Source: Nocardia vulneris
GTDB lineage: Bacteria > Actinomycetota > Actinomycetes > Mycobacteriales > Mycobacteriaceae
Direction: 5' to 3'
DNA: 64,000 nucleotides
Assembly (NCBI RefSeq): GCF_001613425.1
Contig: NZ_BDCI01000017.1
Location: 372,001 to 436,000 of the forward strand
In this document: one piece after another, positions 29,014-35,481 of the stretch
Position numbering within the stretch: the stretch's first letter is position 1
Layout: each line of letters opens with the position of its first letter
The notes under the pieces: model-generated
Seen by the model: the letters and a program-made list of their open reading frames with translations, nothing else
Databases searched by the model: none
What the model was told of the DNA's origin: nothing
Made by a program: the position numbers and the translations under genes

Positions 29014-29778
29014 TCAGACTCGGCGATCTCCGGCCAGGAAGGGCGCCACCTGGCCCAGCACCTCGGCCGCGTTGTTCCAGCACGCCACGTGATCGTGCGC
29101 GGGCAGTGCCCAGAACGGCGTGCCGGTCTGGGCGGCGAAGATGCGCATCGGCTCGAACCAGATGTCCTCGGTGCCCGCGTACATCAGCATCGGCACGTCC
29201 GACTCCGCGAGCCGGTCCTTCAGGCCGGGCTCGCGGGAGAACGCGGCGTAGTTGGCGCGCAGCGCCGCCGGGTCCGCCGCCTCGATCACCGCCGCGAGGC
29301 CCGGATCGGCCAGCGAACCCTGCTCGATCAGCGGGTACAGGTCCGCATCGTCGGGCAGCCCGAGCTGACCGCGCATCAGCGCGAGCGCCGAGCCGAACCC
29401 GTCGATCGGATCGAATGCGCCCGCGACCAGCCGGGTGAGCCGCTCGGGCGCGTGCACGGCCACGGCGTAACCGGTCAGCGCGCCCAGCGAGTAGCCCCAG
29501 AAGGCCGCACGGTCCGCGCCGACCTCGTCGAGCACGGCGGTGATGTAGTCGACCCGGCGCGCCAGCGCGTAGTCGGCCGTGTCGCCGGGGGCATCGCTCG
29601 CGCCGAGGCCCAGCGGATCCACGGTGATCACGGTGTGACCGGCCGCGAGGACCGCGGTGTAGCCCGCCGTCGCCCAGTGCGTCCCGACCTGGAACATGCC
29701 CGGGTGCAACACCACCGGCGGACCGTCGCCGACCACCTCGAAGGCGATCTTGTGTCCGTTACTGCGCGCGATGGGCAC
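29014..29778 (-). CDS. Alpha/beta-fold hydrolase
   Basis: 254 residues from GTG 29778 behind AAGGAG. The nucleophile elbow is GYSLGA near residue 95, the oxyanion region HPGMFQVG, the acid in AGTEDIWF and the histidine in PAHDHVACWN. All triad elements are therefore present. No lid or lipase features indicate substrate. It follows ilvD upstream on the same strand by about 60 bases and may be expressed with it. Confidence 0.85.
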   Translation of the reverse strand: MPIARSNGHKIAFEVVGDGPPVVLHPGMFQVGTHWATAGYTAVLAAGHTVITVDPLGLGASDAPGDTADYALARRVDYITAVLDEVGADRAAFWGYSLGALTGYAVAVHAPERLTRLVAGAFDPIDGFGSALALMRGQLGLPDDADLYPLIEQGSLADPGLAAVIEAADPAALRANYAAFSREPGLKDRLAESDVPMLMYAGTEDIWFEPMRIFAAQTGTPFWALPAHDHVACWNNAAEVLGQVAPFLAGDRRV

Positions 29779-29889
29779 CCATTACTCCTTGTCACGTCCG
29801 GTCGAATCCTGGACGAGAGTACCGATCGACGGCCCTGCCGAAAACCGGATTACCTGCACCGGACCCGCGCCGGCGAGCCTCGCCGAGGT

Positions 29890-29925
29890 TGAGACACTCG
29901 ACAAAACGTGTCCCACGTGAGACAC
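29890..29925. promoter_or_regulatory. GAGACA operator sites upstream of the XRE gene
   Basis: A near-perfect 18-bp palindrome, GTGTCCCACGTGAGACAC, at 29908-29925, with an extra half-site TGAGACAC at 29890-29897. The same 12-bp string CACGTGAGACAC recurs at 33782-33793. Likely binding sites for the XRE protein encoded immediately downstream. Confidence 0.65.
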
Positions 29926-29962
29926 TGGCCCCGGCATGTTTCAACAAGCGGGGGCTTTCGTC

Positions 29963-30388
29963 ATGCACGGATTACAGAACCAGGTCGCGGCAGGCGATGG
30001 CTTCGCTGCACAGTTGGCAGCACTGTTCGACCGGTGGGCCCGCGAACACGGTGCACCACTGTCGAATCGGGAACTGACCCAGCGACTGGTCGCGGCGGGC
30101 GAGCAGGTCTCGGAGCCCTATATGTCGCAGTTGCGGCGCGGTTTGCGCCGCAATCCCGCACCATCCCTGGTCGCCGCGCTGGTGACGTTCTTCGGTGTGC
30201 ACGAGGACTATTTCGAGGTCGGGGCGTCGCCGATGGCACCGGGTGACAGTGCGGTGATCACCCGCGTGCTCACCCCAGGTGTCCAGCGGCTGCTGCGGAC
30301 CACGGCGGGACTCTCTGCCGAATCGATGGATCTGCTCGTCGCCGTGGCGGACGAGTTGCGGGCAACAGACGTAGGCCAATCCAGCTAG
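29963..30388 (+). CDS. XRE-type DNA-binding regulator (EspR-like HTH)
   Basis: 141 residues from ATG 29963 behind GCGGGGG; an ATG at 29936 is in frame but close to the operator. LSNRELTQRLVAAGEQVSEPYMSQLRRGLRR (in part) is an atypical helix-turn-helix with the long recognition segment seen in EspR-like proteins. NPAPSLVAALVTFFGVHEDYF then matches the XRE core. The C-terminal third, RLLRTTAGLSAESMDLLVAVADEL, looks like a dimerisation helix pair. It probably regulates itself and the terpene locus through GAGACA sites. Confidence 0.78.
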   Translation: MHGLQNQVAAGDGFAAQLAALFDRWAREHGAPLSNRELTQRLVAAGEQVSEPYMSQLRRGLRRNPAPSLVAALVTFFGVHEDYFEVGASPMAPGDSAVITRVLTPGVQRLLRTTAGLSAESMDLLVAVADELRATDVGQSS

Positions 30389-30402
30389 GCCCGGCTGCGC
30401 AT

Positions 30403-30441
30403 GTCGCAGAGTCATGCGACGTCGCAGACCTTGTGTGCGAC
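30403..30441. promoter_or_regulatory. Operator cluster for the TetR regulator
   Basis: Four half-sites: GTCGCA at 30403, TGCGAC at 30415, GTCGCA at 30421 and TGCGAC at 30436. They make two inverted repeats with 6- and 9-bp spacers and end 9 bases before the TetR start codon, so autorepression is expected. Confidence 0.65.
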
Positions 30442-30450
30442 ACTTTGCCC

Positions 30451-31017
30451 ATGGTGTTGCACGAACCGGCGGAGGCGCTCGCGATCGCGCCCGATGATCC
30501 GGTACTGATCGCCGCGTCGGAGATGTTCGTCAGCGAGGGCTGGATCGATGTCCGCAAACTGGCGACCGTCACCGGGGTGAGTCGCGCGACGCTGTATCGC
30601 CACTATCGCGATCGCGACCGGCTCCTCGGCGAGGTCGTCTGGCGACACGCCGCCGCGGATCTCGCGAAACTGCGGAAGAAGAACCGAGGCCGAGGCGCCG
30701 TCGGCATCGCGGACACGGTGCAGGGCCTGCTGCAGATCAGCGCCGCCCGCTCCTCGATGCGGACCTTTCTGGCCGAACACACCGACGTGGCGATGCGCGT
30801 ACTGACCTCGAAACACGGTGTGGTCCAGGAACGATTCATCGACGCCATCGCCGAGTTGATCGTCGCCGAAATCGGTGAGCCCGCCGATATCGATGTGCAC
30901 ACCCTCGCCTATGCGATCGTCCGAGTCGGCGAATCCTTTTACTATCGCGACTACATCACCGGCGAGCCCGCGGACAATACTGCCGCGGCCATTATCATCA
31001 ACCGGCTGCTCCGCTAG
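30451..31017 (+). CDS. TetR-family regulator (QsdR-like)
   Basis: 188 residues from ATG 30451 (MVLHEPAEALAI). The helix-turn-helix is IDVRKLATVTGVSRATLYRHYRDRDRLLGEVVW. The ligand domain ends YYRDYITGEPADNTAAAIIINRLLR, which resembles the QsdR-type C-terminal domain of rhodococci. No clear ribosome-binding site is seen and the operator lies directly upstream, so the transcript may be leaderless or nearly so. It sits between the XRE gene and the decayed encapsulin locus. Confidence 0.85.
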   Translation: MVLHEPAEALAIAPDDPVLIAASEMFVSEGWIDVRKLATVTGVSRATLYRHYRDRDRLLGEVVWRHAAADLAKLRKKNRGRGAVGIADTVQGLLQISAARSSMRTFLAEHTDVAMRVLTSKHGVVQERFIDAIAELIVAEIGEPADIDVHTLAYAIVRVGESFYYRDYITGEPADNTAAAIIINRLLR

Positions 31018-31025
31018 TGGACGAC

Positions 31026-31074
31026 ATTTGCCGCTCCGGCGAGATTCCCCGCCGACCTCGCCGGAGCGGCAAAT
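31026..31074 (+). terminator. Strong hairpin terminator after the TetR gene
   Basis: ATTTGCCGCTCCGGCGAG at 31026-31043 pairs perfectly with 31057-31074, an 18-bp stem. It starts 9 bases after the TetR stop. Confidence 0.88.
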
Positions 31075-31084
31075 TGTCAACCAC

Positions 31085-31306
31085 ATCGACACGCCGATCG
31101 CGACCACGGTGAAACAATTGCCTGCTGATCGACTGCCGCCGGAAGTCACGCTTACCCAGCTATATCTTCGCGTCTTCGAGAATGCCGCCAATGAACTCCG
31201 TGTGCGCATCAGCTCGGCTATCGCCGCAAGTGGCGAGAACGGCGACCCGATGGCCGCTCTGCGCGCGGCGATATCCACCATGTTCGATCATGCCGGCCCG
31301 GTGTAG
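31085..31306 (+). pseudogene. Fragment of a second TetR-like regulator
   Basis: An open frame of 73 codons without a start codon that begins IDTPIATTVKQLPADRLPPEVTL and continues LTQLYLRVFENAANELRVRI, DPMAALRAAISTMFDHAGP. The region after the start resembles the first ligand-domain helices of TetR proteins (LYxxVFxxAAxELxxRI... DPxxALRAxIxxFLD). Both the DNA-binding domain and the rest of the ligand domain are missing. It ends where the truncated encapsulin gene ends from the other strand, sharing 19 bases. The TetR reading is tentative. Confidence 0.45.
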
Positions 31307-32032
31307 GTATCGATCCGCTGTTTGAGGTCGGCATTGTGCAGCTGCTGCTCCACCTGGTTCATCGGATCGTTGAACAGATCCGCGACCCTGGTGTGCACCC
31401 GCAGCACGCTCTGAGCCAGGCTCAGCTCGTATTCGCGCGGATCCTGGTCGTAATCCACGAAGGCGCCCAGCAGCATCGGCTCACCCGAGTGCCCGGAGTG
31501 AGGGTTTTGATGGTCTCCGGCCAGATCGGCAGCGACTCGGTCAACGCCGCGTCGCCGAAATAGTCTTCCCCCGTGAGCCTTCCGACGATCTGCGGTTCGT
31601 TGTACTCGCCGGTGCCGATGCGGCTCAGCTTGCCGTGCACGACGAGAAATATCTGGTCCATCGGGTTGCCGAACCCGACGACCACTTCGCCGGGCCCGAT
31701 ATCGAAGGGCTCGAACCGATGCGAGAGCGCGCAGCACCTCGTCGTCATCGAAATCACGGAGGGCCAGCAGTTCCCGCAGTTCTTGCGGGATCACCCGGAC
31801 CGTCGCCCCCTCGGTGACGTATTCGACCTCACCGTTGCCGACGGTATAGCTCAACCGCCGGTTGACGCGGTAGACACCACCGCTGATCTCGGTCCAGGGC
31901 AGCATCCGCGTCAGCCACCGGGAGGTGATGCCCTGCATCTGCGGTTCGGACTTCGCGGTGGACGCCAGATTTCGGGCCGCCGCGGTACTGAGGCTGCGTT
32001 GTAGCTCGGGGTGTGCGGGTGTCGATGGACAT
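31288..32032 (-). pseudogene. Decayed family 2B encapsulin shell gene (cyclic-nucleotide-binding type)
   Basis: The start ATG 32032 has a good site (GGGAAGG). After a frameshift near 32015 the sequence reads LQRSLSTAAARNLAS, SRWLTRMLPWTEISGG, VYRVNRRLSYTVG, VRVIPQELRELLALRDFDDD: the N-arm and first HK97-fold strands of EshA-type shells. A second frameshift near 31725 opens the inserted cyclic-nucleotide-binding domain (FEPFDIGPGEVVVGFGNPM, FLVVHGKLSRIG, GRLTGEDYFGDAAL). At about 31495 that domain breaks off and SGHSGEP... REYELSLAQSVLRVHTRVADL resumes. At about 31339 some 25 residues are missing (VEQQL joins HNADLKQRI). The frame then stops at TGPA, losing the C-terminal half of the shell. 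It cannot form a capsid. Confidence 0.88.
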
Positions 32033-32110
32033 CGTTGAACCTTCCCGTCGTCATTGCAGGCTGAACAACCGTGCACCAGACGGGAGAGCCTTTGGCATCC
32101 TTCGCTGTGT

Positions 32111-33328
32111 CTACCGTTCAGTGGGGTCGTGCTTGTAACGGCTACTCGCGCTGTGCCATTCGAAGCCACCGGCCATCCACGCCTGCGCGCCGCGCAGGAA
32201 CCGATGCAGTTCCGGGGACGGGATCGCGGTGAGCTCGCGCTGGCTCGCCTCGAATCCGCGGACGAAATCGTTGTGCAGTGCCACGGTGCGTTCGATCGCG
32301 TCGTCGAGCGAACAGTTCTCTTCGGCCTGGATCAGCAGGACCAGATTGGAGTCCGGAAGTTCGTCGGCCGCCTCTTTTTCGGCCGAGTAGAGATCGTTGA
32401 CGAGCACCGACGCCGTTCCCGCCTGCATCAGCGTGCGGTGGAAAAGTGGTGCGTAGAAGAGATTTCCGGTGAGTTCGTAGCCCCCGACGACGTCGATCAG
32501 CGTCATCGACGTATAGAAGCTGTCGTGCTGGCGGGCCGCGAGGTAACGCCATGCGGGCGGCGGCGTTTCGAGGTAGCGCCACGCCGCGTAGGCGGTCCAG
32601 CTCACGTACATCTGGAACGTGGTGTTGCACGCGCGCATCACCTGGGACGGCGTCGCATGTCGGGACAGGTGCGCGGTGGCCGACTTCAACGCCACGAGAA
32701 CAGGATCGGCGGCCACCGCCTCGTCGAGCTGTTCGGTGAAGCGTCCCGCGTCCGGCGGCGGGTCCATCGCCGACATCACCAACGCCAGCCGTGGCGGCAG
32801 TTCCGTCGGAGTCGCGCCCAGCGGCGTCTCGTCGGCGTAGTAGTCGTCGGCCGCCCACCAGGCCGCGTTCATCTGCGCCGCGACGAGCAGCAGGTCCGGA
32901 TCGTCGCTGTCGGGATGGGTGAGCATCGCCAACCGCCCGAATCCGGTGTCGCGGAACCGGTCCATGTGCCCCTCGTGGATACCGACGTCTTCGGCCCACG
33001 CCACCAACCGCCGATTGACCTCCGCACCCAGCTCCTCATCGATCCGCGCGGTCGCCGGACAATACAGCGGCGAATGCGAACCGTCGCCCCATTCCCGCTC
33101 GATATACGGCAGCGGCGCGTGGGTGTCGTGGCGAACGTGTTCCGGGCGCAACAGGGTGGCACCGATTCCGCGCTCCACCAAGGGAATCGATGGTGGTTCG
33201 GCGAGAGCGCAAGCGACGTCGGCGTTTTCGTCGGCTTCGACGGCGGCCGGCAACACCGCACCCGGGATTCGGAACGCCGAGGTCCCCAATCCGGACGGGG
33301 TGGCGAATTGCGATTGAGGTCGGCGCAT
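32111..33328 (-). CDS. Terpene cyclase, 2-methylisoborneol synthase type (encapsulin cargo family)
   Basis: 405 residues from ATG 33328, 8 bases after GGGAGG. Class I motifs are intact: Asp-rich DDYYADE at 161-167, the NSE triad NDLYSAEKE at 311-319, and the C-terminal Arg-Tyr pair (SSRYKHD) at 397-398. The proline-containing N-terminal extension (~110 residues) is typical of the 2-methylisoborneol synthase group, which cyclises 2-methyl-GPP; this group is a known cargo of family 2B encapsulins. Here the shell gene 79 bases downstream is decayed and no GPP C-methyltransferase is in the window. The true substrate may therefore be GPP, or methyl-GPP made by an enzyme encoded elsewhere. Confidence 0.9.
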   Translation of the reverse strand: MRRPQSQFATPSGLGTSAFRIPGAVLPAAVEADENADVACALAEPPSIPLVERGIGATLLRPEHVRHDTHAPLPYIEREWGDGSHSPLYCPATARIDEELGAEVNRRLVAWAEDVGIHEGHMDRFRDTGFGRLAMLTHPDSDDPDLLLVAAQMNAAWWAADDYYADETPLGATPTELPPRLALVMSAMDPPPDAGRFTEQLDEAVAADPVLVALKSATAHLSRHATPSQVMRACNTTFQMYVSWTAYAAWRYLETPPPAWRYLAARQHDSFYTSMTLIDVVGGYELTGNLFYAPLFHRTLMQAGTASVLVNDLYSAEKEAADELPDSNLVLLIQAEENCSLDDAIERTVALHNDFVRGFEASQRELTAIPSPELHRFLRGAQAWMAGGFEWHSASSRYKHDPTER

Positions 33329-33616
33329 CACGGTTTCCTCCCAAGCACTGTCACGGATGGAAGCGTTTTCGATCGGTACAGCAATTGCCCGCCTGGGCCG
33401 ACTCGTTTACCAGACCCATGCGGCCATCGTGGTTCCTCGTCATTGGGAGAACTCACTCGAATGGTGGCCCACCCGGGTTCGCACCGGAAATTGGGCCTGT
33501 CACGATCCTGTCGCGCGCGGAGCCGTTCGCTGCCACCAAGGGTAGTGCCAACATTCGCCGGTCGTCAGAGGAATTCACGAAGTATCGACGACACCGGCGC
33601 GTCCAGGACGGGCCGC

Positions 33617-33757
33617 TTACCGTCCGGCGGTGCGCGTAGTGACCGCGACCGAGTCCGGCGAGTCGAGCGGTCCGTAGACGTCGATCCACATGTCACCCTC
33701 CGGGCTTTCCGCGACCCGCGCCGCCGCAACAACCGTCGCCACAAACTTCCTCCGCAT
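33617..33757 (-). CDS. Small protein of 46 residues upstream of the terpene cyclase
   Basis: ATG 33757 is preceded by a strong site (GGAGAAGGGGAG). The product starts MRRKFVATVVAAARVAE and ends in an acidic-polar half (MWIDVYGPLDSPDSVAVTT). I do not recognise a family; it is not an obvious DUF397 partner of XRE regulators. GAGACA sites lie 25-83 bases upstream, and the terpene cyclase gene follows on the same strand after 288 bases, so it may be the first gene of that transcript. Existence rests on the ribosome-binding site and promoter context. Confidence 0.55.
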   Translation of the reverse strand: MRRKFVATVVAAARVAESPEGDMWIDVYGPLDSPDSVAVTTRTAGR

Positions 33758-33781
33758 GAGACTCCCCTTCTCCAGTTCCTC

Positions 33782-33840
33782 CACGTGAGACACCATTGAC
33801 CCTATGTCCCATCCGAGACACTCTCGCAGCTATGTCTCAA
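33782..33840. promoter_or_regulatory. GAGACA operator sites upstream of the small gene and terpene operon
   Basis: CACGTGAGACAC at 33782-33793 (identical to 29914-29925), the palindrome-like TGTCCCATCCGAGACA at 33805-33820, and the half-site TGTCTCAA at 33833-33840. The layout of a full site plus half-sites mirrors the region in front of the XRE gene. Confidence 0.62.
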
Positions 33841-34228
33841 CAGCAAGGCGACCGCCGCTCGAAACCTAGCGGACGAAACGCATTCGGTAGCTACCGACAC
33901 CGGCTTATACCACCGCCCATTTCGTAAACAGCGGATGGGAGATCCCGGAGACACAGAAAGGACATAAACCCGATTCGATCATCAGGCAAACCGGATTGAT
34001 GCCGACGAACAAACTCGCACCCACGGGCCGGGACGGCGACCGCTCCGCGTCGGCAACCCTTCAGCGTATCCTGCCAAACCCGTTGCGCATCAGCACTTTT
34101 GCCACAATGCACACAAGACGGGCATCCCGGTCGTACCGGAGCACAAGTACCGGTCGTTATTTTTATGCGGAAACTTTGCCGTAGCAATATGTAACCACTC
34201 GGAAATATCGACCTCCGTAAGCTCTCAT

Positions 34229-34256
34229 TTCGAAGAGCGGAACCCCCTTCTTCGAA
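34229..34256 (+). promoter_or_regulatory. Leader hairpin of the 22-residue peptide gene
   Basis: TTCGAAGA at 34229-34236 pairs with TCTTCGAA at 34249-34256, a perfect 8-bp stem 24 bases before the start codon. It could stabilise the message or hide a control point. Confidence 0.45.
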
Positions 34257-34280
34257 TCGCAGATCCACAAGGAGAGAACA

Positions 34281-34349
34281 ATGGGCTTGGTCGCCGGTTT
34301 GGTCGAAATTGTCGGAAATCTCCTGCACCTCCTGCTCGGCGGACTCTGA
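34281..34349 (+). CDS. 22-residue hydrophobic peptide, phenol-soluble-modulin-like
   Basis: ATG 34281 follows AAGGAGAGAACA, a very good site. The product has 22 residues: MGLVAGLVEIVGN, then a Leu-rich end (LLHLLLGGL). It has no signal peptide and one Glu and one His as the only charged or ionisable side chains. The opening MG-hydrophobic2-AG-hydrophobic2 recalls staphylococcal PSM-alpha peptides (MGIIAGII...). An own leader and a 16-bp terminator hairpin 13 bases after the stop make it a self-contained transcription unit. Function is unknown; a membrane-active or surfactant peptide is one possibility. Confidence 0.65.
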   Translation: MGLVAGLVEIVGNLLHLLLGGL

Positions 34350-34361
34350 TAAACCGCTGAA

Positions 34362-34398
34362 GACTCGGCCCCGCGTCGCGCGGACGCGGGGCCGAGTC
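34362..34398 (+). terminator. Strong hairpin terminator after the peptide gene
   Basis: GACTCGGCCCCGCGTC at 34362-34377 pairs perfectly with 34383-34398 about a 5-base loop (GCGCG): a 16-bp stem. Confidence 0.9.
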
Positions 34399-34545
34399 GT
34401 AGCCGGGCCCGCCTCCCACGCGTGACCCCCACCACAAAACTTCTGTTGCGTGACTGAGGTCACTCCGCTACCTTGTGCAATGTCACACGTCACATGACGC
34501 GAATCGCGGCGAAGGTCGTGACTCGGCGCGCAGAGGGAGGCTCTT

Positions 34546-35457
34546 ATGACCGGATCGATCTCGTCGGCTGTCACCAAGCCGTGGCACGGGGTCCTGGTGG
34601 CCACGACGCTGCCGTTCACGGCGGACTACTCGGTCGATTACGACGCGTACGGCGCACACGTCGCGTGGCTGGCGGCGAACGGATGCCACGGGGTCAGCCC
34701 GAACGGATCGCTCGGTGAGTACCAGACCCTCGACGACGACGAGCGGGCCCGTGTGGTGGCCACGGCCGTCGCGGCCGCCCCGGCCGGGTTCACCGTGATG
34801 CCGGGCATCGCCGCCTACGGCGCGTTGCAGGCGCGCAAGTGGGCGGTGCAGGCCGCGTCCGCCGGCGCCCAGGCGGTAATGCTGTTGCCGCCCAACACCT
34901 ATCGCGGCGGCCGCGATTCGGTGCTCGATCACTACCGCACGGTCGCCGAGGTCGGGCTCCCGATCGTCGCGTACAACAACCCGATCGATACCCGCATCGA
35001 CCTGACCCCGGACCTCCTGGCCGAGTTGCACGCCGAAGGCCTGATCGTCGGCGTCAAGGAGTTCACCGGCGACGTGCGGCGCTGCTACGAGATCAAGGAA
35101 CTGGCACCGGAACTCGATGTCCTCGTCGGCTCCGACGACGTGGTGCTCGAACTCGGTATCGCCGGTGCCGTCGGCTGGGTGGCCGGTTACCCGAACGCCA
35201 TCCCGAAGGCGACGGTCGAGCTCTACAACGCCGCCGTGAACCGCGATCTGGACAAGGCGCTTCCGCTGTACCGCGACCTGCACAAGCTGCTGCGCTGGGA
35301 CTCCAAGACCGAGTTCGTGCACGCGATCAAGCTGTCGATGGATCTGGCCGGCCGGCGCGGCGGGCAGTGCCGGCCGCCGCGGGTCCCGCTCGCACCGGAA
35401 CTGACGGCGAAGATCACGGCCGCGACCCAGGACGTGCTGGCCAAGGGCTACCGATAA
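34546..35457 (+). CDS. DHDPS/NAL-family lyase, probable pyrroline-4-hydroxy-2-carboxylate deaminase
   Basis: 303 residues from ATG 34546 behind GAGGGAGG. The aldolase barrel shows GVSPNGSLGEYQTL, AYNNPIDTRIDL and the Schiff-base lysine in LIVGVKEFTGDVRR. In hydroxyproline pathways this family deaminates and dehydrates 4-hydroxy-1-pyrroline-2-carboxylate to alpha-ketoglutarate semialdehyde, the substrate of the next gene product. The assignment rests on operon context plus family. The promoter region upstream (34465-34500) contains overlapping TGTG/CACA and GTCA/TGAC half-sites that could serve the GntR regulator. Confidence 0.85.
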   Translation: MTGSISSAVTKPWHGVLVATTLPFTADYSVDYDAYGAHVAWLAANGCHGVSPNGSLGEYQTLDDDERARVVATAVAAAPAGFTVMPGIAAYGALQARKWAVQAASAGAQAVMLLPPNTYRGGRDSVLDHYRTVAEVGLPIVAYNNPIDTRIDLTPDLLAELHAEGLIVGVKEFTGDVRRCYEIKELAPELDVLVGSDDVVLELGIAGAVGWVAGYPNAIPKATVELYNAAVNRDLDKALPLYRDLHKLLRWDSKTEFVHAIKLSMDLAGRRGGQCRPPRVPLAPELTAKITAATQDVLAKGYR

Positions 35458-35481
35458 CCGACCGGCGGTCGGAAAGGTTGC

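Larger units (their letters stand above)
33758..34280. other. Intergenic regulatory region between two small genes
   Basis: About 520 bases, AT-richer than the surroundings. It holds GAGACA sites (33782-33840) on the left and, on the right, the promoter and structured leader of the 22-residue peptide gene. I see no further gene in it. Confidence 0.55.

Noticed and set aside
25853-29092. 1079-codon plus-strand open frame
   Set aside because: It passes through the PAP2 gene in another frame and then opposite ilvD; no start signal or motif, and both real genes are well supported.
31336-32004. Possibility that the encapsulin region is two or three separate small genes
   Set aside because: The pieces fall in the order of one shell protein, and the inner piece has no ribosome-binding site; a frameshifted single gene explains all of it.
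33329-33616. GPP C-methyltransferase fragment between the small gene and the terpene cyclase
   Set aside because: No SAM-binding motif or methyltransferase-like frame on either strand; only a 30-codon frame without support.
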